The position numbers and the translations under genes were made by a program. This document shows positions 53,897-62,250 of a stretch of 64,000 nt of DNA, one piece after another; positions within the stretch are counted from its first letter, which is position 1; every line of letters starts with the position of its first letter. Under the pieces are notes generated by a model. It saw only the letters and a list, made by a program, of their open reading frames with translations. It ran no database searches and was not told the origin of the DNA. The DNA lies in contig OZ242200.1 in NCBI GenBank assembly GCA_965205995.1, forward strand, positions 496,001-560,000. Direction: 5' to 3'. This DNA is from MPNO01 sp965205995 (GTDB lineage: Bacteria; Pseudomonadota; Alphaproteobacteria; MPNO01).

Positions 53897-55306
53897 TCAG
53901 ATGCTGTAATAGAGCGCGAACTCGATCGGGTGCGGCGTGTAATCGAGGGCCAGGATCTCCTCCCGCCTGAGGTCGAGATAGCCGTCGATCAGGTCGTCGG
54001 TGAACACGTCGCCCTTCTTGAGGAACGCCCGGTCGGCGTCCAGCGCATCGACCGCCTCGCGCAGCGATTGGCAGACCGTCGGGATGCCCTTGAGCTCCTC
54101 GGCCGGCAGGTCGTAGAGGTTCTTGTCCATCGGGTCGCCCGGGTGGATCTTGTTCTCGATGCCGTCAATGCCCGCCATCAGCATCGCCGCGAAGGCGAGA
54201 TAGGGGTTGGCCGCGGGATCGGGGAAGCGGACCTCGACGCGCTTGCCCTTGGGGCTGGAGGCGAAGGGGATGCGGCAGGCGGCCGAGCGGTTGCGCGCCG
54301 AATAGGCGAGCAGGACCGGCGCCTCGAAGCCCGGCACCAGGCGCTTGTAGCTGTTGGTGGTGGGGTTGGAGAAGGCGTTGATCGCCTTGGCGTGCTGGAT
54401 GATGCCGCCGATATAGTGGAGCGCGTTCTCCGACAGATCGGCATAGCCCGAGCCGGCGAAGACCGGCTTGTCGTCCTTCCAGATCGACTGGTGGACATGC
54501 ATGCCCGATCCGTTGTCGTCGACGATCGGCTTGGGCATGAAGGTCGCGGTCTTGCCGTAGGAGTGGGCGACGTTCTGCACGACATATTTGTAGATCTGCA
54601 CCTGGTCGGCGACGGTCAGGAGAGCGTCGCCGCGGATGCCGAGCTCGTTCTGGCTGGGCGCCACCTCGTGATGGTGCTTCTCGATATCCACGCCCATCTC
54701 GCCCATCACGCTGAGCATCTCGGCGCGCAGGTCGCTGAGCGAATCGACCGGCGGCACCGGGAAATAGCCGCCCTTGATGCCCGGGCGGTGGCCGATATTG
54801 CCGCCCTCGAAGCTGCGCGCGGTGTTGTAGGGGCCCTCCTCCTCGTCGATCGAGTAGAAGGTGTGGTTCATCGACACCTCGAAGCGCACGTCGTCGAAGA
54901 CGAAGAACTCGAGCTCGGGCCCGAACATCGCCCAGTCGCCGATCCCCGACTGCGTCAGATAGGACTCGGCGCGCTTGGCGGTCGAGCGCGGGTCGCGGGT
55001 ATAGGGCTGGCCGGTGGTGGGCTCCAGGACGTCGCAGAACAGGATCAGCGAGGTCTGCGCCGAGAACGGATCCAGCACCGCGGTGGCGGGATCCGGCATC
55101 AGGCACATGTCGGACTCGGAAATGTCCTTCCAGCCGGCGATCGAGGAGCCGTCGAACATGACGCCGGATGCGAGCATGTCCTCATCCACGGTCTTCACCG
55201 CCTGCGCGGTGTGCTGCCACTTGCCGCGCGGATCGGTGAAGCGGAAGTCGACGTATTTGACGTCGTGCTCCTTGATGAGGTCGAGGATCCTGGAGGGGTC
55301 TGACAT
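53897..55306 (-). CDS. glnA: Glutamine synthetase, type I
   Basis: A 469-residue type I glutamine synthetase that forms glutamine from glutamate and ammonia using ATP. The substrate and metal motifs (MHVHQSIW, NSYKRLVPGFEAP, and the FPDPAANPYLA segment) and the NLYDLP region with the adenylylation tyrosine are present, so activity is likely controlled by GlnE. It is preceded by glnB 50 bases upstream on the same strand, forming the classical operon, and followed by a hairpin terminator. A GGAG site precedes the ATG. Confidence 0.97.
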   Translation of the reverse strand: MSDPSRILDLIKEHDVKYVDFRFTDPRGKWQHTAQAVKTVDEDMLASGVMFDGSSIAGWKDISESDMCLMPDPATAVLDPFSAQTSLILFCDVLEPTTGQPYTRDPRSTAKRAESYLTQSGIGDWAMFGPELEFFVFDDVRFEVSMNHTFYSIDEEEGPYNTARSFEGGNIGHRPGIKGGYFPVPPVDSLSDLRAEMLSVMGEMGVDIEKHHHEVAPSQNELGIRGDALLTVADQVQIYKYVVQNVAHSYGKTATFMPKPIVDDNGSGMHVHQSIWKDDKPVFAGSGYADLSENALHYIGGIIQHAKAINAFSNPTTNSYKRLVPGFEAPVLLAYSARNRSAACRIPFASSPKGKRVEVRFPDPAANPYLAFAAMLMAGIDGIENKIHPGDPMDKNLYDLPAEELKGIPTVCQSLREAVDALDADRAFLKKGDVFTDDLIDGYLDLRREEILALDYTPHPIEFALYYSI

Positions 55307-55356
55307 GGTTCTGCTCCTTCGAACGATTGCGGTGTCGGGCCAGCGACCGGCGGCGT

Positions 55357-55695
55357 CTAGAGCGCTTCCCCGCCGGTCTCGCCGGTACGGATGCGGATCG
55401 CTTCTTCCACATTGGTGACGAATATCTTGCCGTCGCCGATCCGGCCGGTCTGCGCCGCCTGCTGGATGGCTTCGACCGCGCGCTCGACCAGCGGGTCGTC
55501 GAGCACGACCTCGATCTTCACCTTGGGCAGGAAATCGACGACATATTCGGCGCCGCGATAGAGCTCGGTGTGGCCCTTCTGGCGTCCGAAACCCTTGGCC
55601 TCCGTCACGGTCAGGCCCTTGACCCCGACCTCGTGGAGCGCCTCCTTAACCTCGTCGAGCTTGAACGGCTTGATGATCGCTTCGATCTTTTTCAT
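55357..55695 (-). CDS. glnB: PII signal-transduction protein
   Basis: A 112-residue PII protein that senses 2-oxoglutarate, ATP/ADP and nitrogen status and controls GlnE and NtrB. Tyr51, in the TELYRGAEYVVDF T-loop, is the uridylylation site. The VKIEVVLDDP and TGRIGDGKIFV elements are conserved. The ATG at 55695 gives the canonical length. It is the first gene of the glnB-glnA operon. I looked for a sigma-54 promoter upstream and saw none. Confidence 0.97.
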   Translation of the reverse strand: MKKIEAIIKPFKLDEVKEALHEVGVKGLTVTEAKGFGRQKGHTELYRGAEYVVDFLPKVKIEVVLDDPLVERAVEAIQQAAQTGRIGDGKIFVTNVEEAIRIRTGETGGEAL

Positions 55696-55925
55696 CGGAC
55701 GGTTCCCGGTAGAATGAGGATTTCGGGATTGGCGGCACAAATCGGGCGCGCCGGTCTCCGCCATGTCCGGAAAACCCCGAGAAACACCACAATTCCCGAC
55801 ATATCGGCGAGGCGCCAACGCTGAACGCGGTCAGCGTATACGTTTCGCAATGTGTCGATACAAGTTCCTAATTCGACGCACTGCGATGCGTTTTTATCAA
55901 CGCTTCGCGAAATTCCGGCCGCCGG

Positions 55926-56423
55926 TCAAAGCAGCGGCACCTCGGAGAGCAGCGTCTCTCCGTTCTGCGATCCGCGGACGGTCGCGAACATGCTGCGCGC
56001 GAGCCGCGCCCGGTCGGCCGGGCTCAGCCCGTCCGTGACCTCGCCGACGACGGCATGCATTACCGCCTGCACGTCGCGCGTGGTCTCGCGCAGCCTCACC
56101 AGGGCGCGCCGGACGCGATCCGGATCGTGCGGCTCCGCCCCGAGCGCACCGACGACCTCGGCGCGGGCGCCGGCGAGCGCGCCGATCCTGCGCGAGACCT
56201 CGTTTTGCCGTTCGTCGAGCGCCGTCGCGATCCGAATGCGGGTCTCGTCGGGGAGATCCCGCACGAACTCGGCGAAGCTGTACCCGGCCTCCGGGGCCGG
56301 TGGCGGAGCGCCGCCGGCGCCGAACCAAAGCCCGAAAACCGCGCCGGCGAGGAACAAATTGAGCGCGATCGAGACCGTCAGGGCGCGCGGGCGCGCCGGG
56401 AAGAGGGATCGGATACGGGTCAT
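55926..56423 (-). CDS. Periplasmic heavy-metal-sensor-like protein
   Basis: A 165-residue protein with an N-terminal membrane anchor (about residues 17-37) and a helical, Arg/Glu-rich periplasmic domain. The repeated helix pattern and ERQNEVSRRI segment resemble the CpxP/Spy and CnrX (periplasmic heavy-metal sensor) families. It is the last gene of the sigma-factor unit, one base after the anti-sigma gene. A CnrX-like sensor that controls the anti-sigma factor is inferred from position; ligand unknown. Confidence 0.65.
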   Translation of the reverse strand: MTRIRSLFPARPRALTVSIALNLFLAGAVFGLWFGAGGAPPPAPEAGYSFAEFVRDLPDETRIRIATALDERQNEVSRRIGALAGARAEVVGALGAEPHDPDRVRRALVRLRETTRDVQAVMHAVVGEVTDGLSPADRARLARSMFATVRGSQNGETLLSEVPLL

Positions 56424-56424
56424 G

Positions 56425-56895
56425 TCAGTCCAGCTCCAGCAATTCGCCGACCACGATCGACGGCGCTTCTCCGGCGATCAGCGACGCTTCCACCAGGCCC
56501 AGACCGGCGGGGTCGCCGGTCCCGGGCGGCGCGAGGAAGACCCCGATCGCGAGCCCGGCGGCGGCGGCCAAGGCGAACGCGGTTCCGCGACCGACCAGGG
56601 CCGCCACGCCGGCAAGGCGCGGCGGGGCGTCTCCGGGGGTGAGTGCGGCAACCCGCCCGCGTAGCGCCGCCGACGGGGAAGGCGCGGGATCGAGGCGCGC
56701 GAGGATCGAGTCGAGCTCCTGGGCATCGGCGAGCAGCGCCCGCGCCTCTTCGGAACGTCCGGCGAGCGAAATCGCCGGGAAGCGCTCGGCTTCGGGCCAG
56801 CGATCGAAATCGGCGCCATAGGCCCCGGCAAGCTCGGCGAAGCGGGCCAACGACATTCCGGTGGATCCGGTCGAATTCCGGTTTTCCGTTTTCAT
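56425..56895 (-). CDS. Putative membrane-anchored anti-sigma factor
   Basis: A 156-residue protein with a cytoplasmic N-terminus (RFAELAGAYGADFDRWPEAER, a pattern common in alphaproteobacterial anti-sigma proteins), one membrane helix at about residues 107-128, and a short periplasmic tail. Its ATG overlaps the sigma-factor stop by four bases (ATGA), the usual arrangement for an ECF sigma/anti-sigma pair. It would hold the sigma factor inactive until a periplasmic signal arrives. Confidence 0.75.
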   Translation of the reverse strand: MKTENRNSTGSTGMSLARFAELAGAYGADFDRWPEAERFPAISLAGRSEEARALLADAQELDSILARLDPAPSPSAALRGRVAALTPGDAPPRLAGVAALVGRGTAFALAAAAGLAIGVFLAPPGTGDPAGLGLVEASLIAGEAPSIVVGELLELD

Positions 56896-57479
56896 GGTTG
56901 GGTTTCCAGGAGGTTCTTCACATCCGGAGAGAGTATTTGGCGCAGCCGCCGGCGGGCGCGGGCAAGGAGCGATTCGAGCGCCTCTTCGCTGGTTCCCAGC
57001 GCGCTCGCCGCTTCCCGTCCGCTCAGCCCGTGGAAATGGACCAGCGCCAGGGCGGCCCGCTGGCGGTCGGGCAGACCCGCCATCGCCCGCCTGACCGCGC
57101 GCCGGATCGCGAGATCGTCGTCGAAGGCGGCGCCTTGCCGCTCCCCGAGATCCTCGATGTCGTCCGGCATCGGGGCGAGGCGCGCCCGGGCGCGGCGGCG
57201 GTCGATGCAGAGATTGGTCGCGACCCGGAGCAGCCACGACCGGAGGGCGGGCCCGTCCGGCTGCCAGCCGGGCGCCTTGCGGAGCAATCTGACGAAAGTC
57301 TCCTGGGCGACGTCTTCCGCTTCCGCGCCGTCGCCGAGGATGCGCCAGGCGCAGGCGAAGACCGGCTGGAGATGGCGCTCGGAGAGCGCCGCCATCGCGC
57401 CGTCGCAGCCGTCCGCGAGCCGGAGGACGAGGGTGTCGTCCGATTCGGCCGCGTCCGGCTGCCGGGGCGCGGGCTGCAT
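56892..57479 (-). CDS. ECF RNA polymerase sigma factor
   Basis: A 195-residue sigma-70-like factor of the ECF group. Region 2 includes AEDVAQETFVRLL, and region 4 includes LPDRQRAALALVHFHGLSGREAA with a helix-turn-helix. It directs RNA polymerase to a small stress or metal regulon. It is followed by its probable anti-sigma factor and a periplasmic sensor, and preceded by an EF-hand gene nine bases upstream. The target promoter is not known. Confidence 0.92.
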   Translation of the reverse strand: MQPAPRQPDAAESDDTLVLRLADGCDGAMAALSERHLQPVFACAWRILGDGAEAEDVAQETFVRLLRKAPGWQPDGPALRSWLLRVATNLCIDRRRARARLAPMPDDIEDLGERQGAAFDDDLAIRRAVRRAMAGLPDRQRAALALVHFHGLSGREAASALGTSEEALESLLARARRRLRQILSPDVKNLLETQP

Positions 57480-57488
57480 TCGCGGCCG

Positions 57489-57995
57489 CTATTTGCGCTC
57501 TCGACCTTTCCGCCAGCCCCGATGCCAGCGGCGTTGCGGCAATTCCCCGGCGCCGACCGCGCCGTCCGCGTTGGCGTCGTAGCGCTTGAACCAGCGCGCC
57601 GAGGGTGCGGCGATCTCGTCCGCGGTGACCTTCCGGTCGCCGTTCGCATCCAGCATGTCGAACAGGCTGGTGGCGCCGAGGCTGCGGATCAGCCGGCCGC
57701 GGCGGCGAAATTCCTCGACCGAAAGCGCGCCGTCGCCGTCGAGATCGGAAGCGGCGAGTACGCGCTTCTGCTCGGCGCCGATTTCGGCGAGCGACACCGC
57801 GCCGCTGCCATCGGTGTCGAAAATGCGGATGAACCGGGCGGCGCGCCGGTTGACCGGCCTTTGCGCGTCCTCGCCGGCCTGGCGCATCTCCTGTCCGGCG
57901 TTCCCGGAAGACGACTGGGCGAGCGCGGCGGTGGCGCCGAATGCGACTACCGCGGCGATCGCGGCGGCGCCGAGGGTCTTTGTCAGGTCAGGCAT
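57489..57995 (-). CDS. Secreted EF-hand calcium-binding protein
   Basis: A 168-residue exported protein with a signal peptide ending near TAALAQSS. Three to four EF-hand loops are clear: DTDGSGAVSLAE, DLDGDGALSVEE, DANGDRKVTADE and DANADGAVGAGE, each with Asp at positions 1 and 3 and Glu at 12 (one shorter). It should bind Ca2+ in the periplasm. It is the first gene of the sigma-factor unit, nine bases before the sigma gene, so Ca2+ could be part of its signal. The TAIL is Arg/Lys-rich. Confidence 0.85.
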   Translation of the reverse strand: MPDLTKTLGAAAIAAVVAFGATAALAQSSSGNAGQEMRQAGEDAQRPVNRRAARFIRIFDTDGSGAVSLAEIGAEQKRVLAASDLDGDGALSVEEFRRRGRLIRSLGATSLFDMLDANGDRKVTADEIAAPSARWFKRYDANADGAVGAGELPQRRWHRGWRKGRERK

Positions 57996-58127
57996 GTCGG
58001 GCTTCTCCAGTTTGGCTTGGGATGTCCATAAACACGGCACAGGCGGCGAAATCCCGTCGCGCCAGTTTTGCCCCTCGATACCGTTCATGCTAGACGACGC
58101 CCGCGCGTCCGCAGCGGGAGGGTTTCG

Positions 58128-59291
58128 GTGAAGCCGGCCAACAGCGTCCTTTCGGGTTACGGGACGACGATCTTCGAGGTCATGTCGCGCCTCGCCCAGG
58201 AACACGATTCGGTCAATCTGGGTCAGGGCTTCCCGGACGGCAACGGGCCGCCCGACGTGGTGGCCGCGGCGACCGACTATCTGGAAAACGGCGTCAACCA
58301 GTACCCCTCGATGATGGGAATCCCGCCGCTCCGCGAGGCCGTCGCCCTGCACGCCAGGCGGTTCTACGACCTCGATGTCGACTGGCCCCGCGAGGTGCTG
58401 GTCACCTCCGGCGGGACCGAGGCTCTCGGCGCGGCGCTGTTCGGGTTGATCGAGCCCGGCGACGAGGCGGTGCTGATCGAGCCGCTTTACGATTCCTACC
58501 TGCCGATCGTCCGCCGCGCCGGCGCGGTCCCGAAGACGATCCGCCTCGAACCCCCGGACTGGACCCTGCCGGAGGACGATCTGCGCGATGCGTTCTCGGA
58601 CCGGACCAAGCTGATCCTGTTCAACACGCCGATGAATCCCTGCGCCAAGGTGTTCACGCGGGAAGAGCTCGATCTCATCGCCGGGCTCTGCATCGAGCAC
58701 GATGCCTATGCGGTCTGCGACGAGGTCTATGAGCATCTCGCCTTCGACGGCCGGCCGCATATCCCGATGATCACGCTCCCCGGCATGCGGGAGCGGGCGG
58801 TGCGGATCGCCTCGGCGGGGAAGATATTTTCCCTCACCGGCTGGAAGGTCGGCATGGTCACCGCGGCGCCCGCCCTGTTGTCCCCGATCGCCAAGGCGCA
58901 TCAGTTCCTGACCTTCACCACACCGCCCAATCTGCAGAGCGCGGTGGCCTATGGGCTCGCCAAGGACGATTCCTATTTCGCCGGGCTCAACGCCGATATG
59001 CAGGCCAGGCGGGACCTGCTGGCCGACGGGCTCGCCGATATCGGCTTCGGCATCGTGCCCTGCGCCGGGACCTATTTCCTGACCACCGATTTCCGCCCGC
59101 TCGGCTTCAACGGCGACGATGTCGATTTCTGCCGCCATATCACCACTGAGGCGCGGGTCACCGCGGTTCCGGTGAGCGCGTTCTACCAGAGCGGCCAGGT
59201 GCGCCATTTCGCCCGCTTCGCCTTCTGCAAGGAGGAGGCCGCGCTGGAGGAGGCCGTCACGCGGCTGCGCGCGCATTTCGGCGGCGCGTGA
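58128..59291 (+). CDS. Class I/II pyridoxal-phosphate aminotransferase
   Basis: A 387-residue fold-type I aminotransferase. The PLP lysine is in SAGKIFSLTGWKVG, and the VNLGQGFPDGNGP start and NTPMNP substrate segment are of the aspartate/kynurenine-oxoglutarate transaminase subgroup. The GTG start at 58128 follows GGGAGGG. It lies divergent from the EF-hand/sigma unit and ends just before the tRNA-His promoter. A methionine or kynurenine aminotransferase role is possible; substrate not certain. Confidence 0.9.
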   Translation: MKPANSVLSGYGTTIFEVMSRLAQEHDSVNLGQGFPDGNGPPDVVAAATDYLENGVNQYPSMMGIPPLREAVALHARRFYDLDVDWPREVLVTSGGTEALGAALFGLIEPGDEAVLIEPLYDSYLPIVRRAGAVPKTIRLEPPDWTLPEDDLRDAFSDRTKLILFNTPMNPCAKVFTREELDLIAGLCIEHDAYAVCDEVYEHLAFDGRPHIPMITLPGMRERAVRIASAGKIFSLTGWKVGMVTAAPALLSPIAKAHQFLTFTTPPNLQSAVAYGLAKDDSYFAGLNADMQARRDLLADGLADIGFGIVPCAGTYFLTTDFRPLGFNGDDVDFCRHITTEARVTAVPVSAFYQSGQVRHFARFAFCKEEAALEEAVTRLRAHFGGA

Positions 59292-59301
59292 ACCGCGGGC
59301 C

Positions 59302-59331
59302 TTGACGGGCGCGCGAGGCGGGGGCTAGAGA
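59302..59331 (+). promoter_or_regulatory. Promoter of tRNA-His
   Basis: TTGACG (59302-59307) and TAGAGA (59326-59331) are separated by 18 bases and lie about 13 bases before the tRNA. The TAGAGA type of -10 box is common at alphaproteobacterial tRNA genes. Strong placement makes it credible. Confidence 0.65.
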
Positions 59332-59343
59332 GCACCCCTCTGC

Positions 59344-59421
59344 GGTGGCTGTAGCTCAGTCGGTTAGAGCGCCTGGTTGTGGTCCAGGAGGTCGGGGGTT
59401 CGAATCCCCTCAGCCACCCCA
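59344..59421 (+). tRNA. tRNA-His (GTG)
   Basis: A tRNA with encoded CCA and the extra G at position -1 paired to C73, the hallmark of tRNA-His. The acceptor stem GTGGCTG/CAGCCAC and the T-loop GGTTCGAATCC are perfect. The anticodon GTG is at 59379-59381. Confidence 0.97.
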
Positions 59422-59502
59422 GTTCCGCCGCGATCGCGGAGGTCTCGACAGTCTCCGCGGATCGCGCGAGAATTCGCCCCGATTCGCGCAGCCGAGGCGC
59501 CC

Positions 59503-59658
59503 ATGCAAAGCGAGATCGACGACCGCCGGAAGGGCAACGGGCGCGACGAAGACGACGACGACGACGAGCGCAAGGAACAGCCCTGGCCCGACGACAGCGT
59601 GCCGCGCCCGCCCGGCCAGCCGCCGGCGGAGCGGCCCACCCCGGGCGAAGCGGCTTGA
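59503..59658 (+). CDS. Acidic low-complexity small protein, 51 residues
   Basis: A short open frame with a GAGG site before the ATG. It has a run of acidic residues near the middle and a Pro-rich end, typical of a disordered protein. No family is recognised; it lies between tRNA-His and a damaged acetyltransferase gene. It may be real or chance. Confidence 0.35.
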   Translation: MQSEIDDRRKGNGRDEDDDDDERKEQPWPDDSVPRPPGQPPAERPTPGEAA

Positions 59659-59713
59659 TACCTCCTGTTTCGGCCGGCAGAGGGCGCTCCGTCGATACCC
59701 GGCCTTGCCGCCG

Positions 59714-60244
59714 ATGATCGCGATCGAGGCGATGCAGGATCGCGACTGGCCCGAAATCAGGGCCATTTACCGCGCCGGGCTGAAGACCGGCATCGCCGCC
59801 TTCATGAAAAATCCGCCGGGCTGGAAAGAATGGAACAAGGGCCATTTGACCGTCGGCCGCCTCGTCGCCCGCGGCGATGGCGGCCGTGCGGTCGGCTGGG
59901 CCGCGCTCATGCCGGCGCCGGATACCTGAGGCGCGGCCGGCGTCGCTGAGGTCAGCGTCTATGTCAGCGAAGACGCGCAGGGTCGGGGCGCCGGAACCGC
60001 CCTGCTCAACGGCCTGGTCGAGGCGTCCGAAGCGGAGGGCTACTGGACGCTGCAGGCGCAGATCATGGCCGAAAACCTGCCCAGCATCGCCCTTCACAGG
60101 AAGTGCGGATTCCGCGAAGTCGGCTATCGCGAGCGCTACGGGCATCTCGACGGGGCATGGCACGATGTCGTGCTGTTCGAGCGCCGGAGCGGGCGCGCCG
60201 GCGCGCCGGGACTGCCCACGAGACGCTGCGACGCCACGGGGTAA
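59714..60244 (+). pseudogene. GNAT acetyltransferase gene with in-frame TGA stop
   Basis: The frame encodes 177 codons of a phosphinothricin-acetyltransferase-like GNAT protein, but codon 72 (59927-59929) is TGA. Both sides read in the same frame: the N-terminal part has IRAIYRAGLKTGIAAF and GWKEWNKGHL, and the C-terminal part has VAEVSVYV, the acetyl-CoA loop QGRGAGTALL and ALHRKCGFREVGY. Homologues usually have a cysteine at this position (loop before GVAEVSVYV), so a TGC/TGT to TGA change fits. It is probably inactive, unless read through or a sequencing error. Confidence 0.75.
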
Positions 60245-60354
60245 CCGCCGGTCGACGAGCCGGTCGATATGACGGTGAGGGGAGAGGAGTACGGCTCTTG
60301 CGGCGGGCCCGCCCGGCGAATACACAGTCCGGGCTCGAGACAGAGGAAGTTTCC

Positions 60355-61098
60355 TTGCCCACGCTGATCCTGTTGCGCCACGGCCAGAGCGACTGGAATT
60401 TGCAGAACCGCTTCACCGGATGGGTCGATGTCGATCTTTCTCCTGCCGGGGCCGAGGAGGCGCTGGCCGCCGGAAGGGCGCTGGCCGAGGCCGGGATCGG
60501 GATCGACCGCGCCTTCACCTCGGTGCTGAAGCGCGCGATCCGGACGCTCTGGATCGTGCTCGACGAGATGGACCGGATGTGGGTGCCGGTCGAGCGATCC
60601 TGGCGGCTCAACGAACGCCATTACGGCGCGCTCCAGGGGCTCGACAAGGCCGAAACCGCTTCCGCGCACGGCGCCGAGCAGGTCAGGATCTGGCGCCGCA
60701 GCTACGCCACGCCGCCGCCGCCGCTCGACGCCGACGATCCGAGCCATCCGCGCTTCGACCCGCGCTACGCAGAGCTTGCGGAAGGCGAGCTGCCGTCGGC
60801 CGAAAGCCTGGCGATGACGCTGGAAAGAGTGCTGCCCTATTGGCACGGCGCGATCGCGCCCGCGCTCGCGCGCTGCGAGACGGCGATGGTCGCGGCGCAC
60901 GGCAACAGCCTGAGGGCGCTGGTCAAATATCTCGACGGGATTTCCGAGGCCGACATCCTCGACCTCAACATCCCGACCGGCCTCCCCTTGGTCTACGACC
61001 TCGAAGCGGACCTCAGCGTGAAGTCGAGCCGCTACCTCGCCGACGCCGACGCGGTGAAGGCCGCGGCGGACGCGGTCGCCAACCAGGCCGGCGGCTGA
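60355..61098 (+). CDS. gpmA: 2,3-bisphosphoglycerate-dependent phosphoglycerate mutase
   Basis: A 247-residue phosphoglycerate mutase that interconverts 3- and 2-phosphoglycerate in glycolysis. The catalytic LLRHGQSDWN motif at the N-terminus and the AHGNSLRAL motif are intact, as are RHYGALQGLDKAE and the C-terminal region. The TTG start at 60355 follows GAGGAAG, and matches the enzyme's normal N-terminus. An alternative longer frame upstream has no similarity. The gene is convergent with the AbrB-family gene, three bases between stops. Confidence 0.93.
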   Translation: MPTLILLRHGQSDWNLQNRFTGWVDVDLSPAGAEEALAAGRALAEAGIGIDRAFTSVLKRAIRTLWIVLDEMDRMWVPVERSWRLNERHYGALQGLDKAETASAHGAEQVRIWRRSYATPPPPLDADDPSHPRFDPRYAELAEGELPSAESLAMTLERVLPYWHGAIAPALARCETAMVAAHGNSLRALVKYLDGISEADILDLNIPTGLPLVYDLEADLSVKSSRYLADADAVKAAADAVANQAGG

Positions 61099-61101
61099 GC
61101 G

Positions 61102-62148
61102 CTACGCCGGCCGCCGGTTTATCATCCGGAACAGCGGCAGCGTCACCAGCGTGATCACCACGATCCGGGTGAGGTGATAGGCGGTCACCAGCGGCACGCC
61201 GAGCCCGAGAATTTCCGCCGTGATGCTCATCTCGGCGAGCCCGCCGGGGCAGGTCGCGGCGACCATCGTGGTCAGCGGCACACCGGCGACCGAGGCGATC
61301 GCCGCCGCCAGCACGATGCTCGCCGCCAGCAGCAGGAGCGTCGACAGGACGGCGCCGACGATCACAAGCGGCGCGCGGCGCATCGGTTCGCGGTCGAACC
61401 GCTCGCCGAGCGCGGCGCCGATCAGCAATTGTCCGAGGATCAGGAACGAATCGGGCATGCCCGAAAGCTCGATCTCGCTGGCGGTGAGAACGCCCGCGAA
61501 CCCGCAGGCGCCCAGCATCCACGCATTGGTCATGCCGAGCCGGTTGAGCGCCCATGCGGCGGCGGCGCAGCCGCCGACCAGCGCCGGGAACAGCGACCAG
61601 TCGACGGGGATCGAGCGAAGGCTGAAAATCTCGTCGCCGGCGGTGCCGAGAAAGGTCAGCCCCACCGGCACGGTGAGCACGATTATGCCGACGCGAACCG
61701 TCTGCGACAGCGCCGTCGCCACCGGCTCCGCCCCGAACCGGTCGCCGAGGGTGAGCATCTCCGCCATCCCGCCGGGGACGTTGCCGAAATACGCGGTCGC
61801 CGGGTCCAGCCGGGCGATGCGGATCTGGATCAGCGCGCCCACCCCGCCGAGCAGCACGGCGATCACCGCGGCGATCGCCATCCAGTGCACCTGGCCGAGG
61901 ACGATCGTCGCGACATCCGGGGTGAAGCGGAGGCCGATGGCGGTGCCGATGACGATCTGCCCGACCTGCCGGGTCCCGTTGGGACAGCCGATGCGGACCC
62001 CCGCGAGGTTGATCCCGGCGACGAAGACGAGAGGGCCGAGCAGCCACGGTATCGGGGTGTCGAGCGCCGAGAATACCAGCCCGCCCGCCACCGCCGCCCC
62101 GAGCGAGGCGCAGTTGAGGGCGATCGAGCGAATAGCGCGGTGGACCAT
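61102..62148 (-). CDS. AbrB family membrane protein
   Basis: A 348-residue integral membrane protein of the AbrB/ammonia-monooxygenase-regulator-like family (PF05145). About ten hydrophobic helices in two related halves are seen, each with a PGGMAEM or CPGGLAEMS motif. Members are predicted transporters or regulators, and a role is not established. The ATG at 62148 is the first fit for the family start. It lies between gpmA (convergent) and the SDR genes (divergent). Confidence 0.85.
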   Translation of the reverse strand: MVHRAIRSIALNCASLGAAVAGGLVFSALDTPIPWLLGPLVFVAGINLAGVRIGCPNGTRQVGQIVIGTAIGLRFTPDVATIVLGQVHWMAIAAVIAVLLGGVGALIQIRIARLDPATAYFGNVPGGMAEMLTLGDRFGAEPVATALSQTVRVGIIVLTVPVGLTFLGTAGDEIFSLRSIPVDWSLFPALVGGCAAAAWALNRLGMTNAWMLGACGFAGVLTASEIELSGMPDSFLILGQLLIGAALGERFDREPMRRAPLVIVGAVLSTLLLLAASIVLAAAIASVAGVPLTTMVAATCPGGLAEMSITAEILGLGVPLVTAYHLTRIVVITLVTLPLFRMINRRPA

Positions 62149-62250
62149 GCGGGCCGGTCTTGTGGGGCGGGGGCGGAGCGGGGAAAATAGCCGTATCGCA
62201 GGCCCGGCGCGACCCGCCCGCCGCGCCGTCCACACGAGGCTAGGGAAACG

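Noticed and set aside
55696..55925. A sigma-54 promoter upstream of glnB
   Set aside because: I looked for the GG-N10-GC pattern (TGGCAC-N5-TTGC) on the reverse strand and saw none at correct spacing.
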